A DNA stretch of 22,809 nucleotides from contig PMST01000296.1 in NCBI GenBank assembly GCA_003168295.1, forward strand, positions 3,729-26,537, written 5' to 3'. The number at the start of each line of letters is the position of its first letter. Positions within the stretch are counted from its first letter, which is position 1. Positions 7,556 to 19,630 of the stretch are shown one piece after another. Source of the stretch: Actinomycetota bacterium. Lineage in GTDB: Bacteria > Actinomycetota > Actinomycetes > Streptosporangiales > Streptosporangiaceae. The notes below the pieces were generated by a model. The model did not search any database. It had not been told where the DNA came from and was given only the letters and a program-made list of their open reading frames with translations. Position numbers and translations under genes: made by a program.

Positions 7556-8875
7556 ATGCGCAGACGCCGAATAGCGCTCGGAACCGGCCTGGCCGCCCTG
7601 ATCGTGCTCGCCACGACGAGCCTGGCCGGCTGCGGGACCGCGAGCAAGCCCGTCAACACGACCGCACCGGGGTTCGGCGACAATGCGATCGGCACAGTTG
7701 TGTTCTGGGCCCGCAGCGACACCATCACGGCGGCCACGCCGCTGGTCAAGGAGTTCAACGCCACCCATCCCCATCTCCAGGTGGTGATGGACTCCATCCA
7801 GGACACCCAGGCGGTGACGGAACTGGCCACGGCCATCCGCGGCAACGCGGCCCCCGACCTGGTGGACCTCAACGACATCTACATGCCGATCTTCACCCAG
7901 CTCGACGCGTTCGCGAACCTGACCGGCGCCATCGCCGCACTGCCCTACGCCAAGGACCTCAGCCCGGGTCACCTGACCCTCGCCACCTACGACAACCGGG
8001 TCTACGGCGTTCCGTATCTGGCTGACCTGTCCGTCCTGTGGATCAACAAGACACTGTTCAAGCGGGCCGGGCTCAACCCGGCCGATCCGCCGCGGACCTT
8101 CGCCGAGATCCTCACCGACGCCCGCAAGATCAATTCTCTCGGACACGGAATCAGCGGGTTCTCCTTCGCCGGCGACTGCTCCGGGTGCCTCGGCTTCACT
8201 GCGCTGCCTAACATCTGGGCGGCGGGCTCCAATGTCATCCGCGGCCCCGTCGACCACCAGACGGCGGAGGTACAGGGCAACGCGGCCGTGAGCGCTCTGC
8301 TGACGTTCTACCGCACGATCTGGAACTCCCATCTCGCACCGCAGTCCGACCTCACCGACACCGGGGCCACCTGGGGCCTCGACTTCGCCGCCGGGACGGT
8401 GGGCATCTTCCCCGGCGGCTACGGCACGGTGATCAACGAGGTTCCCGCCGCGAAGCGGTCCCAGTTCGAAGATGTGCCGCTGCCCGGGCCGACCGGCGGT
8501 TACGCGACCTTCGACGGCGGCGACGACCTGGCCATCCCCACGGGCGCGAAAAACGCCTCGGGCGCGTGGGAGTTCATGAAGTGGATCCTGGCGATCAAGC
8601 AGCAGGACCAGCTTCCCGCCTTCGGCTACACCCCGGTGCGTTCGGACGCCCTGACCCCTGCCTTCGAGCAGGCCAACCCGCTCGACGTCGTGGCCCTGCG
8701 CGCGCTGGCCCACGGGGTGGCCCCGGCGACGACCGCTTACAACAGCATTTTCAACCAGGCCGGCGGCCCGTGGCTGACCATGTTCGACACCGCCGTCTTC
8801 AACAACCAGGTCAAACCCGCGATGGCCACCGCGCAGAACGGCTTCGATCAGCTGCTCACCGACGAGGCCAGCTAG
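7556..8875 (+). CDS. ABC transporter sugar-binding lipoprotein (family 1 extracellular solute-binding protein)
   Basis: This 439-residue protein starts with a lipoprotein signal: basic MRRRR, a hydrophobic stretch and the lipobox LAGC with Cys26, so it should be lipid-anchored outside the membrane. The mature part has the family-1 pattern: TVVFWARSD, LVKEFNATHPHLQVVMD, DLVDLNDIY, VYGVPYLADLSVLWINKTLFKRAGL (usual hinge region), then GTVGIFPGGYG and FMKWI. It captures sugar for the two permeases that follow. From context the ligand is probably an arabinose-containing oligosaccharide. GAAAAGAG precedes the ATG and the start is 3 bases after the GH127 stop, so they are tightly coupled. Confidence 0.95.
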   Translation: MRRRRIALGTGLAALIVLATTSLAGCGTASKPVNTTAPGFGDNAIGTVVFWARSDTITAATPLVKEFNATHPHLQVVMDSIQDTQAVTELATAIRGNAAPDLVDLNDIYMPIFTQLDAFANLTGAIAALPYAKDLSPGHLTLATYDNRVYGVPYLADLSVLWINKTLFKRAGLNPADPPRTFAEILTDARKINSLGHGISGFSFAGDCSGCLGFTALPNIWAAGSNVIRGPVDHQTAEVQGNAAVSALLTFYRTIWNSHLAPQSDLTDTGATWGLDFAAGTVGIFPGGYGTVINEVPAAKRSQFEDVPLPGPTGGYATFDGGDDLAIPTGAKNASGAWEFMKWILAIKQQDQLPAFGYTPVRSDALTPAFEQANPLDVVALRALAHGVAPATTAYNSIFNQAGGPWLTMFDTAVFNNQVKPAMATAQNGFDQLLTDEAS

Positions 8876-8893
8876 CTAAGGAGGACCGTCGCC

Positions 8894-9844
8894 ATGGCAG
8901 GTGCCACCACAACCAGGCAGACGTCGACCCATGGCGCCGCCCGCGCCGCCCCGGCCAGATACCGGCGCAGCGGGCTTGAGCGAGCCAAGGCCCGCACCGG
9001 GCTGCTGCTGGTGACGCCCGCCTTCATCTTCGTGACCGTCTTCGTCCTCATCCCGGTCGGCTTCGCCGTCTACCTCTCGTTCACCAACTACCCGCTGATC
9101 GGGCCGGACCACTGGATCGGCTTGCAGAACTGGGCCTCGGTGGGCCAGGACGCCACCTTCGTGCAGTCGGTGCTGTTCACCCTGGAGTACACGGCCATCG
9201 TCACCCCCGCCATCTTTGTCGTGGGCTACGGCCTGGCCGTCCTCGTCCGGCGGCGCCGGCGCGGCTCCGCGTTGCTGCGCACGCTGTTCTTCCTGCCCTA
9301 TGTCGTCGGCCTGGTGACCGAGAGCTTCCTGCTGCTGCTCGAGCTGCAGCCAGGGTCCGGCGGGGTCAACGTGGTGCTGCACGCGCTGCACATCACCAAC
9401 GGCCAGACCGCCTGGCTGGTCCACAGCGACCTGGCCCTGGCCGCCGTCTGCGTCCTGGTCGTCTGGTTCGCCTCTGGCCTGACCATGGTGCTGCTGATGG
9501 CCGGCATGCAGGGCATCCCCGGCGACCTGCTCGAGGCGTCCGCCATCGACGGCGCCTCCTGGCTGGACCAGGAGCTGCGCATCCGCATCCCGCTGCTGCG
9601 CAAGGTCATCGCGATGACCCTGATCATCTCGGTGGTCGGCTCGTTTCTCGCCTTCAACCAGTTTTACATCCTGACCCAGGGCGGACCCGGCACCAGCACC
9701 GACACGGTCGTCATGTGGATCTACCAGGTGGCCTTCGTGCAACTGCACCTGGGCAAGGCGACCGCCATGTCCCTGGTCCTGGTCGTGCTGGTCGGGTTGA
9801 TCAGCTTCGTCCAGTTCTTCGCCCTTCGGGACCGCAAGGCATAA
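8894..9844 (+). CDS. ABC sugar transporter permease, MalF/UgpA type
   Basis: This 316-residue inner-membrane protein has about six hydrophobic spans, beginning at about residue 36 after a polar, basic N-terminal tail. The permease EAA loop at 214-233 reads EASAIDGASWLDQELRIRIP, the contact for the transport ATPase. FNQFYILTQGGPGTSTDT (254-270) is typical of MalF-like permeases. AAGGAGGA lies about 8 bases before the ATG. It pairs with the next gene to form the channel. No ATPase gene is in the operon. Confidence 0.95.
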   Translation: MAGATTTRQTSTHGAARAAPARYRRSGLERAKARTGLLLVTPAFIFVTVFVLIPVGFAVYLSFTNYPLIGPDHWIGLQNWASVGQDATFVQSVLFTLEYTAIVTPAIFVVGYGLAVLVRRRRRGSALLRTLFFLPYVVGLVTESFLLLLELQPGSGGVNVVLHALHITNGQTAWLVHSDLALAAVCVLVVWFASGLTMVLLMAGMQGIPGDLLEASAIDGASWLDQELRIRIPLLRKVIAMTLIISVVGSFLAFNQFYILTQGGPGTSTDTVVMWIYQVAFVQLHLGKATAMSLVLVVLVGLISFVQFFALRDRKA

Positions 9845-9878
9845 CTCGGACCAGCAGTTAAGCGACAGGAGGCCGGAT

Positions 9879-10757
9879 ATGGCGGCGGCGCCGATCATCA
9901 CGCGCAGGCAGGAAGACCATCCGGAGGCCAGGACGGCGCGCGTCCTTTACGCCGTCGTGGGCACGCTCCTCGGCGTGCTGTTCGTCGCCCCGCTGGTATG
10001 GGCGGTGCTGCGCTCGTTCGAGAGCGAAGCCGCGATCACCAGCGCGCCGGCCATCGCCGACTTCACCCATCTGACCATCACCAACTACCAGCAGCTGATG
10101 GGCGGATCGATCCACATCTGGCACTACGTGGGCAACAGCCTGATCGTGGCGGTCGGCACGGCCGTGCTCACCGCGGTGCTGGCGACCGCCGCCGGCTACG
10201 GCTTCGGGCGCTTCCGGTTCCGCGGCCGCGGCCTGATATTCGCCCTCACCCTGCTCGCCCTCATGATCCCCTACCAGGCCATCCTGACGCCGGCCTTCCT
10301 CGAGCTCAACTTCCTGCACCTGACCAACAGCCTGCTCGGCCTGGTGCTGTTCTACTCGACGTTCAACCTGCCGTTCGGCGTCTTCGTGATGCGCAACACC
10401 TTCAGCCAGATCCCCGCTGAGCTCGAGGAGTCGGCCCGGGTCGACGGCGCGGGAACGCTTACCACGCTGTGGCGGGTGATGCGGCCGCTGGTGGCACCCG
10501 GCATCGCCACCACCGTCCTGTACGCGTTCCTGTTCGCCTGGACCGAGTTCCTGGCCGCCCTCACCTTCTTGACCCAGCAGGGTAAGTACACCTTCCCGGT
10601 GGCCCTGCTCAACGTCGAAACCGGGACCTTCGGGACGGTCAATTACGGCTACCTGGTCGCCGGGGCGGTCATCGCCATGGTCCCCTGCGTGATCCTCTAC
10701 CTGGGGCTCCAGCGGTACTACGTCCAGGGTCTGATGAGCGGAGCGGTCAAGGGCTGA
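9879..10757 (+). CDS. ABC sugar transporter permease, MalG/UgpE type
   Basis: This 292-residue membrane protein has six likely spans and the EAA loop at about 183-202 (EESARVDGAGTLTTLWRVMRPL region). Segments such as NSLIVAVGTAV, ALMIPYQAILTPAF and LPFGVFVMRNTF are typical of the second permease of carbohydrate ABC importers. GACAGGAGG lies about 8 bases before the ATG. It is the last gene of the operon. With no nearby ATPase, the pair probably uses a shared MsiK-type ATPase encoded elsewhere, as is known for many actinomycete sugar importers. Confidence 0.95.
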   Translation: MAAAPIITRRQEDHPEARTARVLYAVVGTLLGVLFVAPLVWAVLRSFESEAAITSAPAIADFTHLTITNYQQLMGGSIHIWHYVGNSLIVAVGTAVLTAVLATAAGYGFGRFRFRGRGLIFALTLLALMIPYQAILTPAFLELNFLHLTNSLLGLVLFYSTFNLPFGVFVMRNTFSQIPAELEESARVDGAGTLTTLWRVMRPLVAPGIATTVLYAFLFAWTEFLAALTFLTQQGKYTFPVALLNVETGTFGTVNYGYLVAGAVIAMVPCVILYLGLQRYYVQGLMSGAVKG

Positions 10758-10792
10758 GCCCCCGCGCGGCAGGCCCGGTAGGATAGGCGCCA

Positions 10793-10861
10793 GGCCGAGA
10801 GGCGCTGCAACGGGCTTGGGCCCGCCACGCTCGGCCTTCTTCTTGCGGTGAAGGGCGCCTC
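10793..10861 (+). promoter_or_regulatory. S-adenosylhomocysteine (SAH) riboswitch aptamer upstream of metH
   Basis: The leader matches the SAH aptamer layout. P1 is GGCCGAG (10793-10799) with CTCGGCC (10830-10836). The core has GAGGCGCTGCAAC, then a GGGC/GCCC helix and GCCACGCTCGG. The pseudoknot strand GCGCCTC (10855-10861) pairs with GAGGCGC (10799-10805). SAH riboswitches are known before methionine and SAH recycling genes, including metH, and typically turn expression on. The pseudoknot strand overlaps the palindrome that covers the metH ribosome binding site. Confidence 0.88.
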
Positions 10862-10875
10862 CTACTAGTAGGAGG
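10858..10875 (+). promoter_or_regulatory. Perfect palindrome hiding the metH ribosome binding site (riboswitch expression platform)
   Basis: CCTCCTACTAGTAGGAGG is a perfect 18-base palindrome able to fold as a hairpin with a CTAG loop. Its 3' arm carries AGGAGG, the metH Shine-Dalgarno, 6 bases before GTG 10882. Its 5' arm shares CCTC (10858-10861) with the riboswitch pseudoknot strand, so the two structures exclude each other. When SAH stabilises the pseudoknot, the ribosome site should be freed. Confidence 0.8.
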
Positions 10876-10881
10876 TGACTG

Positions 10882-14526
<3,645 letters not shown>

Positions 14527-14544
14527 CTCCGGCGCGCGACCCGG

Positions 14545-14565
14545 AAAAAACGTGCCCTGCGGGCG
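14545..14565 (-). terminator. Short intrinsic terminator candidate after the MHYT gene
   Basis: On the minus strand a small hairpin GCCC-GCA-GGGC (14564-14554) just past the stop codon is followed within three bases by six T (14550-14545). The stem is only 4-5 base pairs, so it may be weak. It lies between the convergent metH and MHYT genes. Confidence 0.4.
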
Positions 14566-15342
14566 TCAGACGTCGGCGTAGACACGCCGGCTCAGGCGGG
14601 CGTCGGCGCGGATCTCTTCCTCGTTGGGCGACAAGGCGATGATCAGCGCCAGCATGAAGGTGAGGACGCTCGCGCCGAGTAGCAGCGGGAACAGGAAGCT
14701 GTTCGGGGAGGCTCCGGCCACGGTCATCCCTGCTCCTCCCGCGTACACGTGCATCGCGGCCATCCCGGTGTAGTGCATGCCGGTGACGGCGACACCCATG
14801 ACCAGCGATACCGCGAGACTGGACCATACGCCGCCGACGTGCAGCCCGGCCAGCAGCGCCGCCGTTCCGGCCACGATCGCGATGATCACCGATACCGCGA
14901 CCAGGCCCATGTTGTACCGGACGGTGTCGGGCATGCTCATCGCGGACATCCCGACGTAGTGCATGGCCGCGACGCCGACGCCGATGATCACGCCGCCGGC
15001 CAGCACCGGCAGCAGGCCGCCGAAGTAGCCGACGATGAACAGGCCGATAGCGACCACGATGACCGCGACCAGCAGGCTGAGCAGGGTGATCGGTACGTTG
15101 TACAGGATCTGCTGCCCGGGGATCGAGAAACCGAGCATGGCTACGAAGTGCATGACCCAGATGCCGGTGGCCCCGATGGCCACGGACGCGAGCAGCAGCC
15201 AGCTGGCGCGCGACCAGCCGGTGTAGGCGCGGGCCCGGGTGAGGCACCGGAGGCCGAGGAAAGAGCCCAGGCAGGACATCAAATAGCCGAGACCCGGATT
15301 CAGTAAGCCGTGCGAGAAGTTATATACCTGGACTTGCGCCAT
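14566..15342 (-). CDS. MHYT-domain integral membrane sensor-like protein
   Basis: This 258-residue membrane protein has the three repeated MHYT-type motifs: MHFVAM (64-69), MHYVGM (127-132) and MHYTGM (189-194), each near the end of a hydrophobic span. About seven spans are visible. MHYT domains were proposed to bind copper and sense O2, CO or NO. Here there is no attached GGDEF, EAL or kinase domain; the short tail (238-258, PNEEEIRADARLSRRVYADV) faces the cytoplasm. ATG 15342 is chosen because AGGGG sits 5 bases upstream; an in-frame ATG at 15366 has its ribosome site too close. No partner regulator is adjacent, so its output is unknown. Confidence 0.9.
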   Translation of the reverse strand: MAQVQVYNFSHGLLNPGLGYLMSCLGSFLGLRCLTRARAYTGWSRASWLLLASVAIGATGIWVMHFVAMLGFSIPGQQILYNVPITLLSLLVAVIVVAIGLFIVGYFGGLLPVLAGGVIIGVGVAAMHYVGMSAMSMPDTVRYNMGLVAVSVIIAIVAGTAALLAGLHVGGVWSSLAVSLVMGVAVTGMHYTGMAAMHVYAGGAGMTVAGASPNSFLFPLLLGASVLTFMLALIIALSPNEEEIRADARLSRRVYADV

Positions 15343-15457
15343 TTTGTCCCCTGCGGATGTATTCATACCTTCTGTGAACTGGCGTCTTCCACGTGGTAGA
15401 AACTCAGCGTATCAGGCCGATTACGCAAACGTCCTGAAGATGGCGGAAAGAAGCGGC

Positions 15458-15796
15458 TCAGCGGCCGCCCTTGCTCCAGGCGTCCGTCTGCTTGCTGCAG
15501 GCGGCGTAGCGCACCGAGGCGCTCGCGACGACCTGATCCGACGAGAGGCCCTGGCAGGCCCTACTGGTGGCGACGGCGAAGACCGTGGCCACGCTCAGCA
15601 GGCTGATCACCATGATGCAGACGAGCAAGGTCCACTGCCACGGGGACCGCTTGGAGATCGCCTCGGTGGCCGGCATGGCGTCTCGCGACGCCACCCGGGC
15701 GAAGGCCGCGAACATCGATTTCAGCTGGGGATCGGCCGCCGCCAGAATCCGCTCGATCTGGTCAAGGACCGCTTGCTGGCGGGCGGGCAGGCTCAT
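15458..15796 (-). CDS. Small membrane protein resembling the DUF3040 type
   Basis: This 112-residue protein has an N-terminal helical part (MSLPARQQAVLDQIERIL, then a segment around DPQLKSMFAAFARV) and one clear membrane span about residues 55-75 (WTLLVCIMVISLLSVATVFA). The outside tail has two cysteines. The ILxxIERxL…DPxL start recalls actinobacterial DUF3040 proteins, whose function is unknown; I am only moderately sure of this link. ATG 15796 has CGGAG 8 bases upstream and is preferred over the in-frame ATG at 15817. It is transcribed in the same direction as the MHYT gene, 115 bases upstream of it. Confidence 0.7.
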   Translation of the reverse strand: MSLPARQQAVLDQIERILAAADPQLKSMFAAFARVASRDAMPATEAISKRSPWQWTLLVCIMVISLLSVATVFAVATSRACQGLSSDQVVASASVRYAACSKQTDAWSKGGR

Positions 15797-15951
15797 CTGT
15801 TTTCTCCGTGCGTCCATCAGTGGCGCTGCCGTGCCAGTCCGTGCACGTGTGCCTGCTGAGGCCGACTTGGAAGAGACCCGTGCAGCTATCGATTAACTAT
15901 TACCCGCGCCACGCCAGCGAAACAAACAAACCGGGACGCATCGGGCGGACC

Positions 15952-16236
15952 TCAGACCGGATGCGGGCCGGTGCCCGGTTCGGCGAGCATCTCGCCGGTC
16001 GCGTCCGGGGCGGGTCCGATGGCGTCCTTCAGGCGGCTGATGAGTTCCTCGGCCTCCCTCCGCAGGTCTATATCGAGTATGCGGGCGGCCGCCACGCCGA
16101 GGTCTTCCTTCTCGTCGGTGACGTAGGCCCGGGTAAGTTCGCCGAGCCGCTCGAGGTCCCGGTCCATCGCCTCAAGCGCGGGGTAGCGCCCCAGGGCGTC
16201 CGCGCCGGGGTAATACTGGTCGCGCGGTGCTGTCAT
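15952..16236 (-). CDS. Hypothetical 94-residue soluble protein
   Basis: I do not recognise a family. The protein is charged and mostly helical: LEAMDRDLERLGELTRAYVTDEKEDL, then RREAEELISRLKDAIGP. It has no membrane span, signal or cysteine and ends in a proline/glycine-rich tail. The ATG has GGGACA about 7 bases upstream. Coding-like third-position GC and amino acid content support a real gene. It may share a transcript with the two downstream minus-strand genes, with about 155 bases between it and the next. Confidence 0.6.
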   Translation of the reverse strand: MTAPRDQYYPGADALGRYPALEAMDRDLERLGELTRAYVTDEKEDLGVAAARILDIDLRREAEELISRLKDAIGPAPDATGEMLAEPGTGPHPV

Positions 16237-17096
16237 GGCGGTGTCCCGTCTTTGGATGTCTGCGGCTGGCCCGCCTGCGACGTGGTGGTTCAGGACGACG
16301 AGGTTCGCTTCTAGCGGTTACGGCCAGGCCAGGAGGTGACCGCCCCGCCCCGATGCGGTGTGCGGCGGCTGGCGATCCGCTTAAGGAGTCAAGTTTGGGC
16401 GATCAAGATCATCGGGGCCATCCCCGAATGCGTGGAGCCGCCGGCCTGAGCCGCGCCTGGGTCACCGCGCGACGCGACGGTTCAGGAAGGCACGACCGGG
16501 CGCGGCGTGCCGGCCTGTGCGCCGCTGACCCCTCAGCCGGGCTGTTGCGCGCCTGACGGCGGACACGACATTTACCCGCAGTAAGGGGCCGGCCGCCCAG
16601 GAACTATTAAGTTCTGAGTATTGTGCTTGACTTTGGGCCGTCTTTATCCCATTGCTCTGCATAACACACCCTCTCAGTACCCGACCCGGCCAGGGATCAC
16701 CCTGGCCCGGCCAGGTATCGCCCCCCTAAGCGGATCACTTCGGAAGCGTTGTCCGCCTTTACAGGTACGAGACGCGATGGCAGGAAAGGCGGTTTACCCT
16801 GTACTCAACCGATTACACAGAGTACTTTGCTGCCCGTGGCTTGCCGCGCGATACTGATAATCCCAGGTCGAAACGGTAATTGGCTACCGGCGAATTACGG
16901 TAACCACGATTTCTCTTCTCTCACCACTCCCATTCGACACGATTTGACCGGAATTTCTGCCGTCGGCACGAAGTATGATCAGTCGGATCTGCCCTGCTTT
17001 GCCACACAGATATATATTGCATAACGACGGGCAAGGTAACAATGCGTGTTCCCGCTCTGAAGGTATCGCCGCGAGCAGGATGGGCTCAGGGACGCG
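16237..17096. other. Long intergenic stretch without a convincing gene
   Basis: No open frame here has family content. The stretch around 16860-17040 is clearly poorer in GC than its surroundings. Several inverted repeats are visible: GGCCAGGG-ATCA-CCCTGGCC (16688-16707), CCGCCTTT/AAAGGCGG (16753-16760 and 16785-16792) and GTAATT/AATTAC (16876-16881 and 16893-16898). A tiny frame from TTG 16395 to 16556 has AAGGAG upstream, but its protein is arginine-rich and unrecognisable. It could be regulatory sequence, an unknown structured RNA, or decayed DNA. Confidence 0.6.
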
Positions 17097-18488
17097 TCAG
17101 TGTTTCGCCGGGCTGATCTGGCTAGAGGGGCGACGCGACTTGGCGGCGTGGGCCCTGCGCTGCGCCGCGGCTTTTGCCGCCGCCCGCGCGGCCGCCCTGG
17201 CCGCGGCCAGATCGGCCTTCTCGGCCTGCACGGCTAGTTGCGGCGTCATCCAGTTCAGCATCGGAACAAGCGCTGCGCGCCAGACACTGCCCTGGTGGCC
17301 GCCCCCGGGGATGATCACCAACGGCACGCTCGCCACCCGGGTCTCCAGTAGCTGCCGGAAGTTCTTCGCGGCGGTCACATCGGAGGAGTCCTCGGCTCCG
17401 GCCGCGAGCCAGAACGTCGGAAGCAAGTCGTTGACCGGCACCCTGGTGACGTAATACTGCGGCGAATTAAGCAGCCGCAGCGCAGGGTGCCCGCGGAACA
17501 CGTTGACTTGCTCCGGCTTCGCACCGGGCTTGCTGCCTTCGGGTACCTGGCTGTCGATGGGGCTGAAGTATCCCGACATCACGCCCGCGGCTCCCCAGCG
17601 TGACGGGAACTGCAGGGCAATGTTGGCGGTGCAGTAGCCACCTTCCGAGTAACCGGCCAGGCCCCAGGCCTGGCCCGGTGGCTGCACGCGAGCGATTCGC
17701 GCTATGGCATCGGGCACATCGAGCGCGACGAAGGTCATGTCCTGGATGCCGCCCGGATCGTTAAGGCATTGCAACCCGTACTGCGTGCCGCCATCGGTGT
17801 CCGGCATCACCAGCACGGCGGCGTCCGAGGGGCGAGTCTCAAGCAAGTTGAGGAAGGTGGGGATCACGCCCATGACGTCCACCCAGGCCTGAGGGTTGCC
17901 GGGCGAGCCATGCAGCAGCTCGATGACGGGGAACTTGGTGTGCAGGTAGGGCTTCTGGAAGTACTGCGGCGGGAGATAGACGTACACGTCACGAGTAATG
18001 TGGCTGCGTACGCCGGTAACCGATGTCTGGAAGAGATATCCGACTTGGGCGTCTTCTGCCTGGCTGGTGACCCGGCCGATATTCTTGTCGAAATTCTTGT
18101 TCGGCCCGACTCCGGCGGCTGCGTACTTGGGAATACTGCTCACCCCCTGGCCGGTCAGATCGCTGATCATCCCGCCCCAGGTCTGGTAATAGTCGTAGAA
18201 CTTATTGACGGCGGCAATCCCGAAGGCCATGGCGGGAAGAAAGGCCAGGCAGGCGGCCAGCACGCGAAATACGACTTGCTTGGTCAAAGCCACCCATACC
18301 AGCAACGCCGCGAATACCACCATAAGAAACAGGAAGAACCCGGTTCCCTGGGGTCCAAACACTCGTTCTCCTCGCCGCCCTCTGGTCGAGAGGCGGTTGG
18401 CCTCTCCGGCGCTGTCCCACCCGATCACCTTGCGAAACGTCCGGGACGTGAGGTTAAGTTCCCCCGTAAGCACGCCAAAGTCGGACAC
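17097..18488 (-). CDS. Membrane-anchored alpha/beta-hydrolase esterase (putative esterase, Esterase D/antigen 85-like family)
   Basis: This 463-residue protein has two hydrophobic spans at about 51-69 and 74-92, then an outside alpha/beta-hydrolase domain. RDVYVYLPPQYF and FPVIELLHGSPGNPQAW are typical of PF00756 esterases. The nucleophile elbow GYSEGG gives Ser281; Asp367 (GAEDSSD) and His398 (GGGHQGSVW) complete a likely triad. The substrate is unknown; relatives include mycolyltransferases and enterochelin esterases. The C-terminal tail is a long alanine, arginine and lysine-rich helix (about 425-463). The open frame extends upstream into the tRNA-Ser gene; the GTG at 18488 is chosen because it lies outside the tRNA and has AGCGGGG upstream. 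Confidence 0.85.
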   Translation of the reverse strand: MSDFGVLTGELNLTSRTFRKVIGWDSAGEANRLSTRGRRGERVFGPQGTGFFLFLMVVFAALLVWVALTKQVVFRVLAACLAFLPAMAFGIAAVNKFYDYYQTWGGMISDLTGQGVSSIPKYAAAGVGPNKNFDKNIGRVTSQAEDAQVGYLFQTSVTGVRSHITRDVYVYLPPQYFQKPYLHTKFPVIELLHGSPGNPQAWVDVMGVIPTFLNLLETRPSDAAVLVMPDTDGGTQYGLQCLNDPGGIQDMTFVALDVPDAIARIARVQPPGQAWGLAGYSEGGYCTANIALQFPSRWGAAGVMSGYFSPIDSQVPEGSKPGAKPEQVNVFRGHPALRLLNSPQYYVTRVPVNDLLPTFWLAAGAEDSSDVTAAKNFRQLLETRVASVPLVIIPGGGHQGSVWRAALVPMLNWMTPQLAVQAEKADLAAARAAARAAAKAAAQRRAHAAKSRRPSSQISPAKH

Positions 18489-18502
18489 GGCCCCGCTCTC
18501 AG

Positions 18503-18589
18503 CGGTGGAGGTGGGATTTGAACCCACGGAGGGGTTGCCCCCTCACACGCTTTCGAGGCGTGCGCCCTCGGCCACTAGGCGACTCCACC
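18503..18589 (-). tRNA. tRNA-Ser(CGA)
   Basis: On the minus strand GGTGGAG (18589-18583) pairs with CTCCACC (18510-18504), with discriminator G at 18503. The anticodon stem CACGC/GCGTG encloses CTCGAAA, giving anticodon CGA, which reads UCG. A long variable arm and the T loop TTCAAAT follow. No CCA is encoded. It lies between tadA and the esterase gene, all on the minus strand. Confidence 0.96.
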
Positions 18590-18632
18590 GCTGGTGAGCT
18601 TACCCGAATCGGCACGTGGCCTGCGGCACGAT

Positions 18633-19136
18633 TTACCCGCCGTGCCGTCGGCGGAGGGCGAAGAAGTCGCGTAGCACGGCGCCGCACTCCTCGGCCAGGA
18701 TCCCGCCGATGACTTCCGGACGATGGTTCAGGCGAGTGTCCCTGAGCACGTCCCAGAGCGATCCCACCGCACCCGCCCGGGGGTCTGGGGCCCCGTAGAC
18801 GCACCTGCTGAGGCGGGCCGCCGTGACCGCTCCGGCGCACATCGTGCACGGCTCCAACGTCACGACCAGCGTCAGGCCGGTCAGCCGCCAGCTGCCGAGG
18901 GATCGCGCCGCCTGCCTGATCGCGACGATTTCCGCGTGCGCGGTGGGATCACGGTCCCGTTCCCTGCGGTTGCGGCCCTGCGCGATCACCGTGCCCGTCT
19001 CATCGAGGATGACCGCGCCCACCGGGACGTCTTCCAGCCTGTCCGGCTCTTCTCCGGCCAGCTCCTGTCCTGCCAGCCGCGCCTGCGCCAGGGCGAGCCG
19101 CATCGCGGGCTCGAAAGCATCGGAGTATCCGGTCAC
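18633..19136 (-). CDS. tadA: tRNA-specific adenosine deaminase
   Basis: This 167-residue enzyme converts A34 to inosine in tRNA-Arg(ACG). Zinc and catalytic residues are visible: HAE with His67 and Glu69, and PCTMC with Cys97 and Cys100, inside the usual cytidine-deaminase fold (VPVGAVILD, then GRNRRERDRDPTAHAE). GTG 19136 overlaps the stop of the upstream gene by GTGA, so the two are coupled. The upstream partner is the protein usually found next to tadA in actinobacteria. The alternative CodA-like or guanine deaminase function is unlikely given the motif pattern. Confidence 0.95.
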   Translation of the reverse strand: MTGYSDAFEPAMRLALAQARLAGQELAGEEPDRLEDVPVGAVILDETGTVIAQGRNRRERDRDPTAHAEIVAIRQAARSLGSWRLTGLTLVVTLEPCTMCAGAVTAARLSRCVYGAPDPRAGAVGSLWDVLRDTRLNHRPEVIGGILAEECGAVLRDFFALRRRHGG

Positions 19137-19630
19137 GGGCCGAGCGCGATATCCAGCGCCCGTTCCACCGCGTCCCCGAAACGCAGCCGCTCGGCGATGC
19201 CGATCACCGCGTCTTCCGGGTAGAGGTCAAGGTCGGCCGAGATGGCACCGAGTTCCATCTCGTCCAGGCCGAGCTCCGCGAAGATGGAAAGATCACCGGC
19301 GGGCAGCACCTGATCGAGCTCGTCATCTGACGGCACCGGGATGTCCAGGGCGTCGAGCACCTGGCGGGCCAGCGGGTAGTCCACGGCCGCGGTGAGGTCG
19401 GAGAGGAACAGGGACACGTCTTCGCCGAGGATCCGGACCGCCACGAAGAAATCGTCGCCTACGCCCGCGAAGCCGATGGTCCCGCCGATGCTCGGCTGCC
19501 GCCGCAGGGCCCTCAGGAGGCCGTCCAGATCGGCGGTAACCGCGGTGGGCAGCACGTCGGCTTCCCACTGCTCTTCTTCCCGGTAGACGATGATCGCGAA
19601 ATCAATCTCACCCACGTCTGGCACCGTCAT
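19133..19630 (-). CDS. tRNA adenosine deaminase-associated protein (actinobacterial, TIGR03941-like)
   Basis: This soluble protein of about 165 residues contains IDFAIIVYREEEQWEADVLP, then LDGLLRALRRQPSIGGTIGF, GDDFFVAVRILGEDVSLFLSDLTAA, YPLARQVLDAL and a long acidic C-terminal half. This matches the family encoded with tadA across actinobacteria; its function is unknown. ATG 19630 is given as the start; GTG 19624 has better spacing from GGGGAA and is a real alternative. The open frame extends to 19762, but those residues are basic and not conserved. Its stop overlaps the tadA start. Confidence 0.88.
   Translation of the reverse strand: MTVPDVGEIDFAIIVYREEEQWEADVLPTAVTADLDGLLRALRRQPSIGGTIGFAGVGDDFFVAVRILGEDVSLFLSDLTAAVDYPLARQVLDALDIPVPSDDELDQVLPAGDLSIFAELGLDEMELGAISADLDLYPEDAVIGIAERLRFGDAVERALDIALGP

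Noticed and set aside
16395..16556. Possible 53-residue frame from TTG with AAGGAG upstream
   Set aside because: The protein is arginine-rich, has no recognisable family content and uses a rare start; a chance frame is likely.
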